DNA of 64,000 bases. It comes from CBDCVN01 sp965223045. GTDB taxonomy: Bacteria > Deinococcota > Deinococci > Deinococcales > Trueperaceae. The notes under the pieces are model-generated. The model saw nothing but the letters and a program-made list of their open reading frames with translations, searched no databases and was not told where the DNA came from. Positions within the stretch are counted from its first letter, which is position 1. Each line of letters begins with the position of its first letter. Made by a program: the position numbers and the translations under genes. Location: the NCBI GenBank assembly GCA_965223045.1, contig CBDCVN010000013.1, positions 1,550,001 through 1,614,000 on the forward strand, given 5' to 3'. Of this stretch, positions 8,813 through 17,853 are shown piece after piece.

Positions 8813-9677
8813 GCTTTAAAAGTTTAGATGCTGCCAGAACACTAAAACGTAGCCAAATCCCTACATAAACTAAGCCCATAATAGGCAAAGGATATTTATG
8901 TTGGAAAAACTTCTTGTAGAAACGTAGCATGCCTACATGCATATGCCAAAGAACTGGGAAACTACGCTCACTACTACTTACACCCTTATGATGTAAGGCT
9001 TTGGCATTTGGTACAAATAAAATTTGCCAGCCAGCGTTTTTAAAGCGCATTGCTAGGTCTAAATCTTCGCAATGCATAAAATACCCTTCATCCATACTAC
9101 CAACCTCTTGTAAAGCCTTACACCTTACTAGCATAAAGGCACCAGAAATTGCATCGACCTCGACAGCTTTAGAGGGTAAGGGAGTCCTGTGCAAACGAAA
9201 ATCTTCATTCGGAAATACACGCCCGAGGCCTAATGTCTGCATCAAACTACGCTTTGGTGTAGGTACCTTACGTCTAGCACCCGCTTGTTCACTTCCATCA
9301 GGATTAACTATTAGCGGACCTATCATACCTACATTTGCATTTTGATCAAGGATATACACAAGGTCTTCAAGTGTTTTCTCTAGGATGACGCAATCAGGGT
9401 TCAAAAATAAAACATATTTTCCCTGAGCATGTTGTAAGGCCTGGTTGCAAGCTCGAGCAAAACCAACATTTTCCTTGTTCCAAATGACTTTGAGGTTAGT
9501 ATGATCATGCTCTTTTAAAATGTTAACACTTTTGTCAGTAGAGGCATTATCAACTACAATAGCTTCAAACTCTACATTAGTAGCAAGCACACTTTTAAGG
9601 CACTGTTCGAGGCAAGTTCCAGCATTAAAGTTGACGACAATAACAGACACTAAGTCTTTATTTGTCACTTTGACCAA
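8781..9677 (-). CDS. Glycosyltransferase family 2
   Basis: 298 aa. The GT-A fold is shown by VSVIVVNFNAG at the start, NASTDKS, the metal-binding region NPDCVI near residue 93, and the acceptor-side EDLDLAMRF near 206. Family members transfer sugars from nucleotide-sugars to lipid or glycan acceptors. The C-terminus has a hydrophobic stretch that may associate with the membrane. It overlaps the upstream glycosyltransferase gene by 13 bases and the downstream gene by 32 bases, so the three genes form one operon, probably for a cell-surface glycan. Donor and acceptor are unknown. Confidence 0.88.
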   Translation of the reverse strand: MVKVTNKDLVSVIVVNFNAGTCLEQCLKSVLATNVEFEAIVVDNASTDKSVNILKEHDHTNLKVIWNKENVGFARACNQALQHAQGKYVLFLNPDCVILEKTLEDLVYILDQNANVGMIGPLIVNPDGSEQAGARRKVPTPKRSLMQTLGLGRVFPNEDFRLHRTPLPSKAVEVDAISGAFMLVRCKALQEVGSMDEGYFMHCEDLDLAMRFKNAGWQILFVPNAKALHHKGVSSSERSFPVLWHMHVGMLRFYKKFFQHKYPLPIMGLVYVGIWLRFSVLAASKLLKRGTKPLRAFR

Positions 9678-10663
9678 TGCTTCTGAGAGAAATTTTTATC
9701 CATAATATGCCAAAGAGAAATTATAACAACTTTTTTATGTTTTTGTATATACCTACGTTTTCGCCAAATTTTTGGCAAACCTTTAATGGCATCATACTTT
9801 GCTTTAAAAATAACTTTAGCTTTCCCCTGCAGGGAGAAATTTAGTAAAGTGAGGATATTCATAAGCAAGTGGTACGGTAAAGTTATAACCAGCAGTAGTA
9901 AGGGCATGTTTTTAAAATATGCCCAAACCAAATTACGGTGCCCATAATAAATTGCAAAATCACTGTGTCTACCACCTGTCGAAGCTGAACCTACATGGTG
10001 TACTATGGCTGAGGGCACATATAGGCATTTATAATTTTTAAGCCTCAACCTAAAACCCAAATCAACATCTTCAACATAACTGAAAAAATCTTCATCAAAA
10101 CCTCCTACCTCCTCAAAAGCTTTACGTGAATAGAGTGCAGCAGCAGCACAAGATGAAAAAACTTCACAAGGTTCATTGGGTACTAAGCTAACAGGCAAGT
10201 TAAAACCCCGTCGCCAAATAAGACCTGACAAATGATAGCTGTCTCCAGCTCCATCAATTAGGTTAGGGTTATGATATTGCAATTGCTTGCTAGCAAAAAA
10301 ACTGTATCCTGGGTAGGCTTTGGTGGCTTTGATTAGGTGCTCGAGCCACCGTGGTTCTGGAAAAGCATCAAGGTTTAACAAAGCTACCCAATCGTTTTGA
10401 ACATGTTTAATAGCTTCATTATTTGCCTTGGCAAAACCAACATGAGTTTGTAAATGAATAACCTTTAAAGGCAAGTTATATGTGTTTATCTCAGCAGGAA
10501 AGTTACTGCTACCATCATTGACAATAATTATTTGGGTAGGTTTTAGGGTTTGTTTAGCTAGCGAAATTAGGCATCTATCTAAATACTTACTATTATTCCA
10601 GTAAGGCAACACAACACTTATTGACACAGCATGTAACATCCTTTGCTGCACCCAAGATGACAT
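9665..10663 (-). CDS. Glycosyltransferase family 2
   Basis: 332 aa and similar in layout to the next gene: SISVVLPYWNNS near the N-terminus, VNDGSS, the LLNLDAFPEP metal-site region, and YVEDVDLGFRLRL. A hydrophobic segment (LLLLVITLPYHLL) near 250 is followed by a basic C-terminus. The start is uncertain: the ATG at 10663 lies inside a dispersed repeat and has no good ribosome site, while an in-frame ATG at 10639 would begin MLHAVSIS and fits the domain start better. It is the first gene of the three-gene leftward operon. Confidence 0.85.
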   Translation of the reverse strand: MSSWVQQRMLHAVSISVVLPYWNNSKYLDRCLISLAKQTLKPTQIIIVNDGSSNFPAEINTYNLPLKVIHLQTHVGFAKANNEAIKHVQNDWVALLNLDAFPEPRWLEHLIKATKAYPGYSFFASKQLQYHNPNLIDGAGDSYHLSGLIWRRGFNLPVSLVPNEPCEVFSSCAAAALYSRKAFEEVGGFDEDFFSYVEDVDLGFRLRLKNYKCLYVPSAIVHHVGSASTGGRHSDFAIYYGHRNLVWAYFKNMPLLLLVITLPYHLLMNILTLLNFSLQGKAKVIFKAKYDAIKGLPKIWRKRRYIQKHKKVVIISLWHIMDKNFSQKHWSK

Positions 10664-10715
10664 TCCTCGTGTTGGTAAGGCAAAGACTTATCTGGACTAG
10701 ACACCTATAACTGTT
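10655..10715. repeat. Dispersed repeat, copy 2
   Basis: GATGACAT, then after a variable spacer GGCAAAGACTTATCTGGAC (10679-10697), then CTATAACT. This matches the block at 1965-2035. The repeat covers the proposed start codon of the glycosyltransferase at 10663, which argues that the true start is further downstream. Confidence 0.55.
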
Positions 10716-10717
10716 TA

Positions 10718-10999
10718 TCAATTCACCCGCCGCAATCTATGTATAAAACCTGAAGGGTTTGCTACAGCATGGCGTGCCTCGGCCCAAACCTCCTTAAGAG
10801 CAACTTGCTCTTGATTTTCAGGAGTTAAACTAGCATAGTAAGTCACTTCATCACTTTTCAAGGTTAGTAACTCATTGATAAGTTTTTGCATAGTGTTACG
10901 TACTAACAAGCTCTCACGTAGGATATCTTGCATTTCAAGAACCCGCTCAATCAATTCTTCGGGGGTCATTTTTTCAAGTTCTTCTCTTGTACGCTGCAC
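10718..10999 (-). CDS. Small helical protein, unknown function
   Basis: 93 aa, not recognised. Composition is Glu/Leu/Arg-rich with heptad-like spacing (LEKMTPEELIERVLEMQ, LINELLTLK), so an alpha-helical, probably coiled-coil cytoplasmic protein is likely. It has no Cys and no signal peptide. The frame is open from a plausible ATG, and codon use resembles neighbours. It lies alone between the glycosyltransferase operon and htrA. Confidence 0.55.
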   Translation of the reverse strand: MQRTREELEKMTPEELIERVLEMQDILRESLLVRNTMQKLINELLTLKSDEVTYYASLTPENQEQVALKEVWAEARHAVANPSGFIHRLRRVN

Positions 11000-11278
11000 A
11001 AGTCACTCACTTTCAGAAATATTTTCTACATACTACAAGAAATTCACAAGCAGTAGCAAGGCTAACAACAGCATAAAAATTGACATCCTTATTTAGAGCT
11101 TATTTAGAGTTGTGGTGGAACAATGGGATTGCACGAAACAACATATGTTGGTAAGGGCATATTGCAACATGCCCCCACACGATTATAGGACATCTCTTTA
11201 CTTTTCGTTTTGTGGAAAACATATTTTCTGAAGTCTTTGGTTCTTTAGGAAATCCTAAACATATAAAGTGCCAAATAA
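11000..11278. other. Intergenic region upstream of the small helical gene
   Basis: No gene is visible. A short stem GGGCAT/ATGCCC with an eight-base loop lies at about 11154-11173. The rest is AT-rich and presumably holds the promoter of the 93-aa gene. Confidence 0.4.
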
Positions 11279-11319
11279 AAATCTCGGCGACATGCTTATT
11301 ACATTACGTCTCCGAGATT
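11268..11319 (-). terminator. Rho-independent terminator of htrA
   Basis: GTCTCCGAGATT (11308-11319) and AATCTCGGCGAC (11279-11290) form a 12-base-pair stem with one mismatch. Read leftward from the htrA stop at 11347, the stem is followed by TTTTATTT, the expected U-run. Confidence 0.75.
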
Positions 11320-11346
11320 CAAATAAAGATTTTTCTAGGTTCTTAC

Positions 11347-12642
11347 TTACTCTTCATCAACAACTTCATCATCTCTACTTAGTGGAACTACCTCGAGCAC
11401 TACAGTAACCTTAACACTCTTACCATCTCGTATAACCTCAACTATCACCTTGTCATTAGGCTCGTGGTTGAAAACTATGCTTTGTATTTGTGAAGCACTG
11501 GTTACTTCCTCACCATCTATAGCTACAATCACGTCACCACCGGCAGGTGCAGGGTTCCCATCTACCATAACTTCAAAATCAGGTCCTTTTATTCCTGCTT
11601 TATCGGCAGGTCCACCCTCTTCTACACCAGTAACTACTAGGCCACGTTCAGGAAGCTTTAATGATTCACGAACTCCCTCAGGATAAGCACGTACATCCAT
11701 AATGCCAATGCCAATACGTGGACGGGTACTAAAAACATCGTTAAATCCGCCGGACACTAAAGTTTCTAAGTTATCACTTAAACGATTGCTAGGTACAGCG
11801 AATCCCACACCCAAAAAGCCTCTTTCCCCTAATCCTCCGTTACCGGGAATAATAGCTGTATTAATACCTATAAGTTTGCCCTGTGAATTTAACAAAGGCC
11901 CACCCGAGTTACCGGGGTTAATAGCAGCATCCGTTTGAACCATAGGTACATTTAAACGTCCTATTGAAGGCACATCACGGCCCACCGCAGAAACAATACC
12001 AGTAGTTACTGTTGACTCTAAACCAAAGGGATTACCTATAGCAATAACCTTTTGTCCAACCCTAATTTCATCAGAGTTAGCTATAGGTATAGGGGTAATA
12101 TCTGCAGGTAAGTTTTTAGGTTTCTCTAGCTCTAAAAGCGCAAGATCGTAAGAGGAGTTAGCACCTATAACCTTTACAGGGAATTCATCTTCACTTCCGG
12201 CAAAGATAACACTTATTTCTGCTCCCTTTAACATCTCTGTGGCACCTTCTTCAAGAGCACCTGCTACCACATGATAGTTAGTCACTATTTGCCCATTTTC
12301 ATTAATAACAAAACCACTACCAGAGCCCTCTCTATGGTCAGGGATATCGGGCATTTCAAATTTAAAGAAAGGCCTAAATTCTGGAGGTAAGTCTTCAAAA
12401 AGTTCTTCCAAATCTTCACTAGATACACGTTGCCCTTCAACCTCTACACTAACTGCTACTACACTAGGGCCATATGTTTCTACTATATCAATTGTGTTTT
12501 GCTCATTTTGAATAAAAGCATAATCTTCATTAATTGAATTGACTTGAGAGTTATTCTCTTGTCCTAGCGCCAGTAATATCCCTGTCAATAATGTTAATAG
12601 AACCCCTAGCAAGAAAGGAAGGCCTCTATAAATTTTGTTCAT
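11347..12642 (-). CDS. htrA: HtrA/DegP-type periplasmic serine protease
   Basis: 431 aa. The protein has an N-terminal signal anchor, a trypsin-like domain with His in TNYHVVAG, Asp in YDLALLEL and Ser in NPGNSGGPLL, then one C-terminal PDZ domain (GLVVTGVEEGGPADKAGI, DVIVAIDGEEV). HtrA proteases degrade or refold damaged envelope proteins. The ATG at 12642 is preferred because AAGGAG lies 11 bases upstream; the GTG at 12654 would directly abut that site. An acidic, Glu/Asp-rich insert (EDLEELFEDLPPEF) lies before the catalytic domain, in the position of the LA loop. It is divergent from leuA. Confidence 0.93.
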   Translation of the reverse strand: MNKIYRGLPFLLGVLLTLLTGILLALGQENNSQVNSINEDYAFIQNEQNTIDIVETYGPSVVAVSVEVEGQRVSSEDLEELFEDLPPEFRPFFKFEMPDIPDHREGSGSGFVINENGQIVTNYHVVAGALEEGATEMLKGAEISVIFAGSEDEFPVKVIGANSSYDLALLELEKPKNLPADITPIPIANSDEIRVGQKVIAIGNPFGLESTVTTGIVSAVGRDVPSIGRLNVPMVQTDAAINPGNSGGPLLNSQGKLIGINTAIIPGNGGLGERGFLGVGFAVPSNRLSDNLETLVSGGFNDVFSTRPRIGIGIMDVRAYPEGVRESLKLPERGLVVTGVEEGGPADKAGIKGPDFEVMVDGNPAPAGGDVIVAIDGEEVTSASQIQSIVFNHEPNDKVIVEVIRDGKSVKVTVVLEVVPLSRDDEVVDEE

Positions 12643-12872
12643 CAAAGTATACACTCCTTATATAAAATTTTTTATGGTAGACTTTTAAATATATCTGCCA
12701 TAACATATGAAAAATTTAGCCAAACTTGGTGAACTTTTCTCATGGCTTAGATTAAATCGGTGAGATCGCATCAGGTTAATTGTAGCACTTTCTAAAAAAT
12801 TTAAGGTTTTATAGCATTACTTAATTTATGAATTAATGTTGCAAGTACTTTAGTAAATCAATACACTAAAAC

Positions 12873-14438
12873 ATGGCGCATATCAAAATTTTTGACACTA
12901 CCTTACGTGATGGCGAGCAATCTCCAGGTGTGGCTTTAAACACCAAAGAAAAGCAAGAAATAGCCCGTCAATTAGCTCGTCTTGGCGTAGACATAATAGA
13001 AGCAGGCTTCCCTATAGCATCCCAAGGAGACTTTGAGGCAGTCAAGGCTATTGCTGAAGCTACTGACCAAGAGTCTGATAATGTTACTGTAACAGGTTTG
13101 GCAAGAGCAAATCGTGCTGATATAGGGAGGGCAGCTGAGGCTGTGGACAAGGCTAAAAACCCACGCATACATACTTTTATAGCTACTAGCCCTATCCACA
13201 TGGAGAAAAAACTTAAATTGCTGCCTGAACAAGTTGTGGAAAAAGCTATCGAGGCTGTCACTTTAGCCAGAAATTTTGTTGATGATGTGGAGTTCAGTGC
13301 TGAAGATGCTGGCCGCAGTGATTGGGATTTCTTGGTACATATTTTTACTGAGACAGTTAAAGCAGGCGCAACTACTATTAACATTCCTGATACTGTTGGT
13401 TATTTGATGCCTTGGGAATATGGAGAAATGGTCAAATATATTCATGACCGTTTACCTAATGTAGATAATATAACCCTTTCCACCCATTGCCATGATGATT
13501 TAGGTTGTGCAGTAATCAATTCTTTAGCAGGTGTTAAAAGTGGTGCTACACAAGTAGAGTGCACTATTAATGGCATAGGTGAACGAGCAGGTAACGCTTC
13601 ACTTGAAGAAATAGTAATGTCTTTAAATACTCGCAAAGATTTTTGGGATCATACCACTAACATCAACACCCATGAAATTTATCGCACATCCCGCTTAGTA
13701 AGTAGTTATACTGGCATGATAGTCCCTCCCAATAAGGCAGTAGTAGGAGATAATGCTTTTGCTCATGAGAGTGGCATTCATCAAGATGGAGTAATAAAGG
13801 CAGTAGAAACTTATGAAATTATGAGTGCTGCAACTGTAGGTCGTGAAGCAGCTGTACTAGTAATGGGCAAGCATTCTGGGCGCAATGCCTTCCGCTCTAC
13901 CCTTACTGAACTTGGTTATGGAAACTTAAGTGATGAACAAATTAATGTCTTGTTTAAACAATTTAAAGACCTCTGTGACCTTAAGCAAAGTGTTACCCAT
14001 GAAGACATTCGTGCATTAGTTGATGCCGAGACCACTAAGGTGGCCGAGACTTATTTACTCGAGCATGTACAATTTCAATCTGGCACCAACATGACACCTA
14101 CAGCTACAGTGCGCCTAAAAACCCCTGAAGGTGCTGTAGAAGAAGTAGGTACGGGTAGTGGTCCGGTAGACGCCTCTTTCACTGCTCTTAAGAAGTTGAC
14201 TCCTGTGCCTTTTAAGCTCGAGGCCTATGATTTAAAAGCTATTGGCAGTGGCACTGATGCACTTGGAGAAGTGTCAATTCGTGTAAACAGCGAGGGGCGT
14301 ATTGTTCATGGCCGAGCAATTTCTACAGATATTGTAGATGCTTCTGTTAAAGCCTATGTGAATGTACTCAATAAACTAGCAGCAGGCGGGGGAAGGGAAG
14401 TAAATGTTCACGCTCAAGAATTAGCAGGGTCTAGCTAA
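12873..14438 (+). CDS. leuA: 2-isopropylmalate synthase
   Basis: 521 aa, full length. It catalyses the first step of leucine synthesis, acetyl-CoA plus 2-oxoisovalerate to 2-isopropylmalate. The catalytic TIM barrel begins with DTTLRDGEQSPG, contains the STHCHDDLG metal motif and NGIGERAGN, and is followed by the LeuA dimer/allosteric domain (roughly 390-515), so leucine feedback control is expected. There is no ribosome site; a TACACT box ends five bases before the ATG, which suggests a leaderless transcript. No other leu gene is adjacent. Confidence 0.94.
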   Translation: MAHIKIFDTTLRDGEQSPGVALNTKEKQEIARQLARLGVDIIEAGFPIASQGDFEAVKAIAEATDQESDNVTVTGLARANRADIGRAAEAVDKAKNPRIHTFIATSPIHMEKKLKLLPEQVVEKAIEAVTLARNFVDDVEFSAEDAGRSDWDFLVHIFTETVKAGATTINIPDTVGYLMPWEYGEMVKYIHDRLPNVDNITLSTHCHDDLGCAVINSLAGVKSGATQVECTINGIGERAGNASLEEIVMSLNTRKDFWDHTTNINTHEIYRTSRLVSSYTGMIVPPNKAVVGDNAFAHESGIHQDGVIKAVETYEIMSAATVGREAAVLVMGKHSGRNAFRSTLTELGYGNLSDEQINVLFKQFKDLCDLKQSVTHEDIRALVDAETTKVAETYLLEHVQFQSGTNMTPTATVRLKTPEGAVEEVGTGSGPVDASFTALKKLTPVPFKLEAYDLKAIGSGTDALGEVSIRVNSEGRIVHGRAISTDIVDASVKAYVNVLNKLAAGGGREVNVHAQELAGSS

Positions 14439-14540
14439 AAAGCCCCTTTTTCGCTTTATGTTCCACATTCAAGAATGAACATTTGTTAAGCATCTAGCTA
14501 AAATAAGTTTAGAGCTTGTTTTTATGCTAAACTAGCAAAT

Positions 14541-15164
14541 ATGAATGCAGTGAAATCTCTTAACTATATAGGCGTAGATAATTACCTAAAAAATGAAAAA
14601 ACTGCTTCAGTAAAGCATGAATATGTTTATGGGCAAGTTTATGCTATGGCTGGAGCAAGTGACTACCATAATGGCATTGCTTTAAATATAGCGTCTATAC
14701 TAAATGAAATTAGTTTCAAGCATTCTTGTCGTGCCTACATTAGTGATATGAAAGTTAGAGCTAAAAAGGAAGTTTTTTATTATCCTGATGTTATGGTGGT
14801 ATGTGAACAGGACAATAATAATGACTATTATAAAGAAAAACCTTGCTTAATTGTTGAAGTTCTTTCAAAATCAACAGAGAGAATTGATAAGCACGAAAAA
14901 TTACAGGCTTACTGGTAGTCCTATACAAGTAATGATATGTTGAATTCTGATCCTGTTGGAACCATTGCTTCATCATTACATGAAGGGCACTACCGTTTGC
15001 AAACATACCTTATAGTTGATAGCAGGGAAAAATTCATTCAAGGCTTTCATTTATGTGAGAACGACTGGGAAGAACGCATTTATCAAGAACAAGATGAGAT
15101 TAGTCTTGATTGCTTGGAAATGATGCTTAGTGTTGAGGATGTTTACCGAGGGTTTGAGCTATAG
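14541..15164 (+). pseudogene. Uma2-family (DUF820) nuclease-like gene with in-frame stop
   Basis: The first part (14541-14915) has the Uma2 fold signature: VKHEYVYGQVYAMAGAS, then YPDVMVVCE and CLIVEVLSKST, the Asp/Glu/Lys region of PD-(D/E)XK-like nucleases. A TAG at 14916-14918 follows ...KLQAYW. The same frame then continues to 15164 with RLQTYLIVDS and DVYRGFEL, the normal C-terminal end of the family. About 25 extra codons between the two parts suggest a small insertion carrying the stop. Uma2 genes are multicopy, often decaying, in cyanobacteria, Chloroflexi and Deinococci. A TAAACT box seven bases before the ATG suggests a leaderless start. Confidence 0.75.
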
Positions 15165-15235
15165 ATTCATACTGAATCGTAACATTTGATAAAACAATTA
15201 GGAACTATTCTGTAGTTTAGCAAAGTGATCTAAGG

Positions 15236-15280
15236 ACTCGAGCTCGAGCCACCCAAATAGCAGTGTTTTTTAGCTCGAGC
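15236..15280. repeat. Cluster of three CTCGAG palindromes
   Basis: ACTCGAGCTCGAGCC at 15238-15250 region and GCTCGAGC at about 15273-15280 lie in the gap between the Uma2 remnant and glnB. The distant copies can pair because the sequence is self-complementary, giving a stem after glnB. The motif is very frequent throughout the window. Confidence 0.6.
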
Positions 15281-15290
15281 ATCTATTTTA

Positions 15291-15644
15291 TCAGTGCAAT
15301 AATGGAGTAACTGCGTCACTATCCTCTTCGCCTGTCCGAATACGATAAACTTTCTCAATAGGAATAACAAAAATCTTGCCATCGCCAACTTCGCCTGTTC
15401 TAGCTACTTCCATTATTGCCTTTACAGTTTTACCAACAAAATCATCAGATACACCAATATCAAGCTTTACTTTCTCGCTCAACTCCATTTTTACGGTCAT
15501 GCCCCTATAAGTCTCAACCTTTTCAGCTTCTCCACCATGACCCTGTACTTTTGAAACAGTAATGCCATGCACTTCATTATTGAAAAGGCTAGTTAATACC
15601 TCACTGAGCTTTTCTTTACGGATAACAGCACTAATTAATTTCAT
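15291..15644 (-). CDS. PII nitrogen-regulatory protein (GlnB/GlnK type) without Tyr51
   Basis: 117 aa, standard PII length. PII trimers bind ATP/ADP and 2-oxoglutarate and control ammonium uptake; the gene overlaps the end of the amt gene by four bases, which points to GlnK-like blocking of the Amt channel. The T-loop reads VETYRGMTV: Tyr46, Arg47 and Gly48 are conserved, but the residue at 51 is Val instead of the uridylylated Tyr, and Ser49 of cyanobacterial PII is Met. Regulation by effector binding alone, without covalent modification at these sites, is therefore likely. The C-terminal signature VGDGKIFVIPIE is intact. Confidence 0.93.
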   Translation of the reverse strand: MKLISAVIRKEKLSEVLTSLFNNEVHGITVSKVQGHGGEAEKVETYRGMTVKMELSEKVKLDIGVSDDFVGKTVKAIMEVARTGEVGDGKIFVIPIEKVYRIRTGEEDSDAVTPLLH

Positions 15645-16987
15645 GATTTACTCCCAGAAGGTTTATTGGCAAAAATTTTGGCGGTTCTACTAGTGTAGAC
15701 AGGAATGAGTATAGCTCCTTCCCCATCAGTGTAAGCCTCTTCGCCATGCATAGCTATATCTAGGCCTTGGGCCTCGAGCTTATCGTCAGCACGTAGGGGA
15801 ATAAATAACCTTACCACACCAGCTATTATAAGCGTACCTAGAGCACTGTAAGCTATAGCAATAATAACTGCTGTTGCTTGAGTAATAAATTGACCTAAAC
15901 TAGCGTCTACATCGCTACCCCAACTGCTACTAATAAAAACTCCTGTCAGAAGCGCGCCAGTAATTCCGCCTAAACCATGCGCCCCAAAAACATCTAATGA
16001 ATCATCTAACCTACTACGGGCACGCCAAGTAATAAATAGATAACAAGGAAAGGTAGCAATAATACCTATCAATATGGCCGAAATAGGCGAAACAAATCCA
16101 GCAGCAGGAGTAATGGCAACTAACCCCACTACTATAGCTGTAGCTAAACCTATCGCAGTAACTTTACCTATACGCACATAATCTAAAATTGACCACATTA
16201 CAATTGCTGCTGCAGGAGCCAAAAGGGTATTAGTCATGGCTAGTGCAGCAATACCATTAGCAGCATAGGCACTACCACCATTAAACCCAAACCAACCAAA
16301 CCATAATATTCCTGCTCCCAGAAGGGTAAAAGGTACTTGATGTGGAAGCATAGCTTTAGAGCCAAAATCTTTACGATTACCCAAGAGTAGTGCCAAAACC
16401 AATGCTGCTATTGCTGCATTAATATGAACTACAGTACCACCTGCAAAGTCAAAAGCTTTATTACCAAGAAGGTCTTCAAAAAGGCCACCACCCCAGACCC
16501 ATTTGGCCATAGGAGCATAAACAACTACACTCCAAATAGCAATAAAAAGCATATAGGCACTAAAACGCATCCTCTCTACAATTGCACCAGAAATAAGCGC
16601 AGCTGTAATGACAGCAAAAGTTCCTTGAAAAACAAAGTCTAGTATCTTAGGAATCCCATCACCAGCAAGACCTATATTGTTCATCATGAAATACTGGAGG
16701 CCACCAAAGAATTTGTTACCCTCAGCATAAGCAAGGCTGTAACCAATAATTGTCCAGGTTATAGCTACAATGCCAAGAGCAATAAAGCTCATCATCATGG
16801 TATTAAGTGCATTTTTGCGACGTACCAAACCACCATAGAAAAAAGCAAGGCCTACGACCATGAAAAAGACAAAACTTGTTGACACCAAAATCCAGGCTGT
16901 GTCAGCAGCAATTATACTTGACTCTTCTTGAGCAAAGGATAAACTAAAGAAAAGTAGTATTACAATTTTATATAATTTATGTAACAT
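15641..16987 (-). CDS. amt: Ammonium transporter
   Basis: 448 aa with a cleavable signal peptide (ending SFAQEE) and 11 predicted membrane segments. The ammonium channel is recognised from FYGGLVRRKN, the pore His in GGTVVHINAA and the second pore His in DVFGAHGLGG. It imports ammonium across the inner membrane. The ATG is preceded by AAGGA. The downstream PII gene overlaps by ATGA, the normal amt-glnK pairing, although here amt comes first. Confidence 0.95.
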   Translation of the reverse strand: MLHKLYKIVILLFFSLSFAQEESSIIAADTAWILVSTSFVFFMVVGLAFFYGGLVRRKNALNTMMMSFIALGIVAITWTIIGYSLAYAEGNKFFGGLQYFMMNNIGLAGDGIPKILDFVFQGTFAVITAALISGAIVERMRFSAYMLFIAIWSVVVYAPMAKWVWGGGLFEDLLGNKAFDFAGGTVVHINAAIAALVLALLLGNRKDFGSKAMLPHQVPFTLLGAGILWFGWFGFNGGSAYAANGIAALAMTNTLLAPAAAIVMWSILDYVRIGKVTAIGLATAIVVGLVAITPAAGFVSPISAILIGIIATFPCYLFITWRARSRLDDSLDVFGAHGLGGITGALLTGVFISSSWGSDVDASLGQFITQATAVIIAIAYSALGTLIIAGVVRLFIPLRADDKLEAQGLDIAMHGEEAYTDGEGAILIPVYTSRTAKIFANKPSGSKS

Positions 16988-17313
16988 ATTATATCCTTAA
17001 AGTTGCATAATGTAACAATTTAGCATAACAATATGCAATTTTTACTACTTATTATATTAATTTATGTCTATAAAATGGTCAAGTGTAATGATTTATTTTA
17101 ACATTAGGCACAAATATCTCATCGGATGTTTTAAATGATACATGTTGGCCAGCTAGGGGCACAGTTTTTAGGCAACAACCCTGAAGTTGTAGCTGATCAA
17201 TTGATGCAAATGTTGGCAAGCAAGTGAAGTGACCATTTTACTTTGTTGAACACAGAAATGGAAATAGACAAAGTATTTCCAGACAATTATTACGCTATAA
17301 TAGTTAAGTAATC
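16988..17313. other. Intergenic region between amt and thpR
   Basis: AT-rich, with the amt promoter at the left end and the thpR promoter at the right end. A 30-codon open frame at 17135-17227 begins MIHVGQLG and ends with LMQMLASK; it has no ribosome site and may be a decayed fragment of a larger gene. No RNA gene was recognised. Confidence 0.4.
17296..17301 (+). promoter_or_regulatory. -10 box of thpR
   Basis: A perfect TATAAT lies 12 bases before the ATG, with no Shine-Dalgarno sequence. A transcript starting about seven bases after the box would have a leader of about five bases. Confidence 0.5.
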
Positions 17314-17853
17314 ATGAGCATACGTAGTTTTATAGCATTATCTTTACCTAAAGAGATTGACGAACAGCTTATTCGTATTCAAAATGAGCTAAAAAAGCAT
17401 TGCCCTGAAAAAGGTGTGCGCTGGGCAACAAGGGAGCAACTTCATCTTACGTTAGATTTTCTAGGTGATATCTCGCCTAAAGAAGTTGAAAAGGTTAAGG
17501 AGCACTTGCAGAAAGCTTGTAAAAGTATATCTAGCTTTGAATTAACATTATTAAATAAGTTTGGTAGTTTTGGTAGGCCACCACATATTTTATGGGTGGG
17601 TATTTCAGGGGATTTAAAAGCACTAGCTAGGTTGCATAAAAAAGTTCTTTGGAGTGGTGATAAGCATTTCAGGCCTCATATTACGCTAGCGCGGTTGAGA
17701 AGGACTGTGGACTCGAGCGAATTAATGGAGTTCTCTCAAACTATGAACTTGCCTAACCTTTCTTGGCAAGTTTCTGAGGTTTATTTGTTTGAGAGTGAGC
17801 TTTTACCACAGGGGGCGCGTTATACACCCTTGTTAAAAGTGCCTTTGCGATAA
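17314..17853 (+). CDS. thpR: RNA 2',3'-cyclic phosphodiesterase
   Basis: 179 aa, the family length. ThpR (formerly 2'-5' RNA ligase LigT) hydrolyses 2',3'-cyclic phosphate RNA ends. Both HxTx catalytic motifs are present: HLTLDFLGD near residue 47 and HITLARLRR near 126. It is cytoplasmic and stands alone in this window. Confidence 0.93.
   Translation: MSIRSFIALSLPKEIDEQLIRIQNELKKHCPEKGVRWATREQLHLTLDFLGDISPKEVEKVKEHLQKACKSISSFELTLLNKFGSFGRPPHILWVGISGDLKALARLHKKVLWSGDKHFRPHITLARLRRTVDSSELMEFSQTMNLPNLSWQVSEVYLFESELLPQGARYTPLLKVPLR

Noticed and set aside
9001..9345. A 114-aa + strand frame opposite a glycosyltransferase.
   Set aside because: Antisense shadow with no ribosome site; the - strand has a clear GT2 domain.
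15236..15280. The CTCGAG cluster as a glnB terminator.
   Set aside because: No U-run follows, and the pairing is explained by the self-complementary, genome-wide motif.
17135..17227. A 30-aa peptide gene.
   Set aside because: No ribosome site, no promoter close by and no recognised family; noted only as a possible fragment in the intergenic description.
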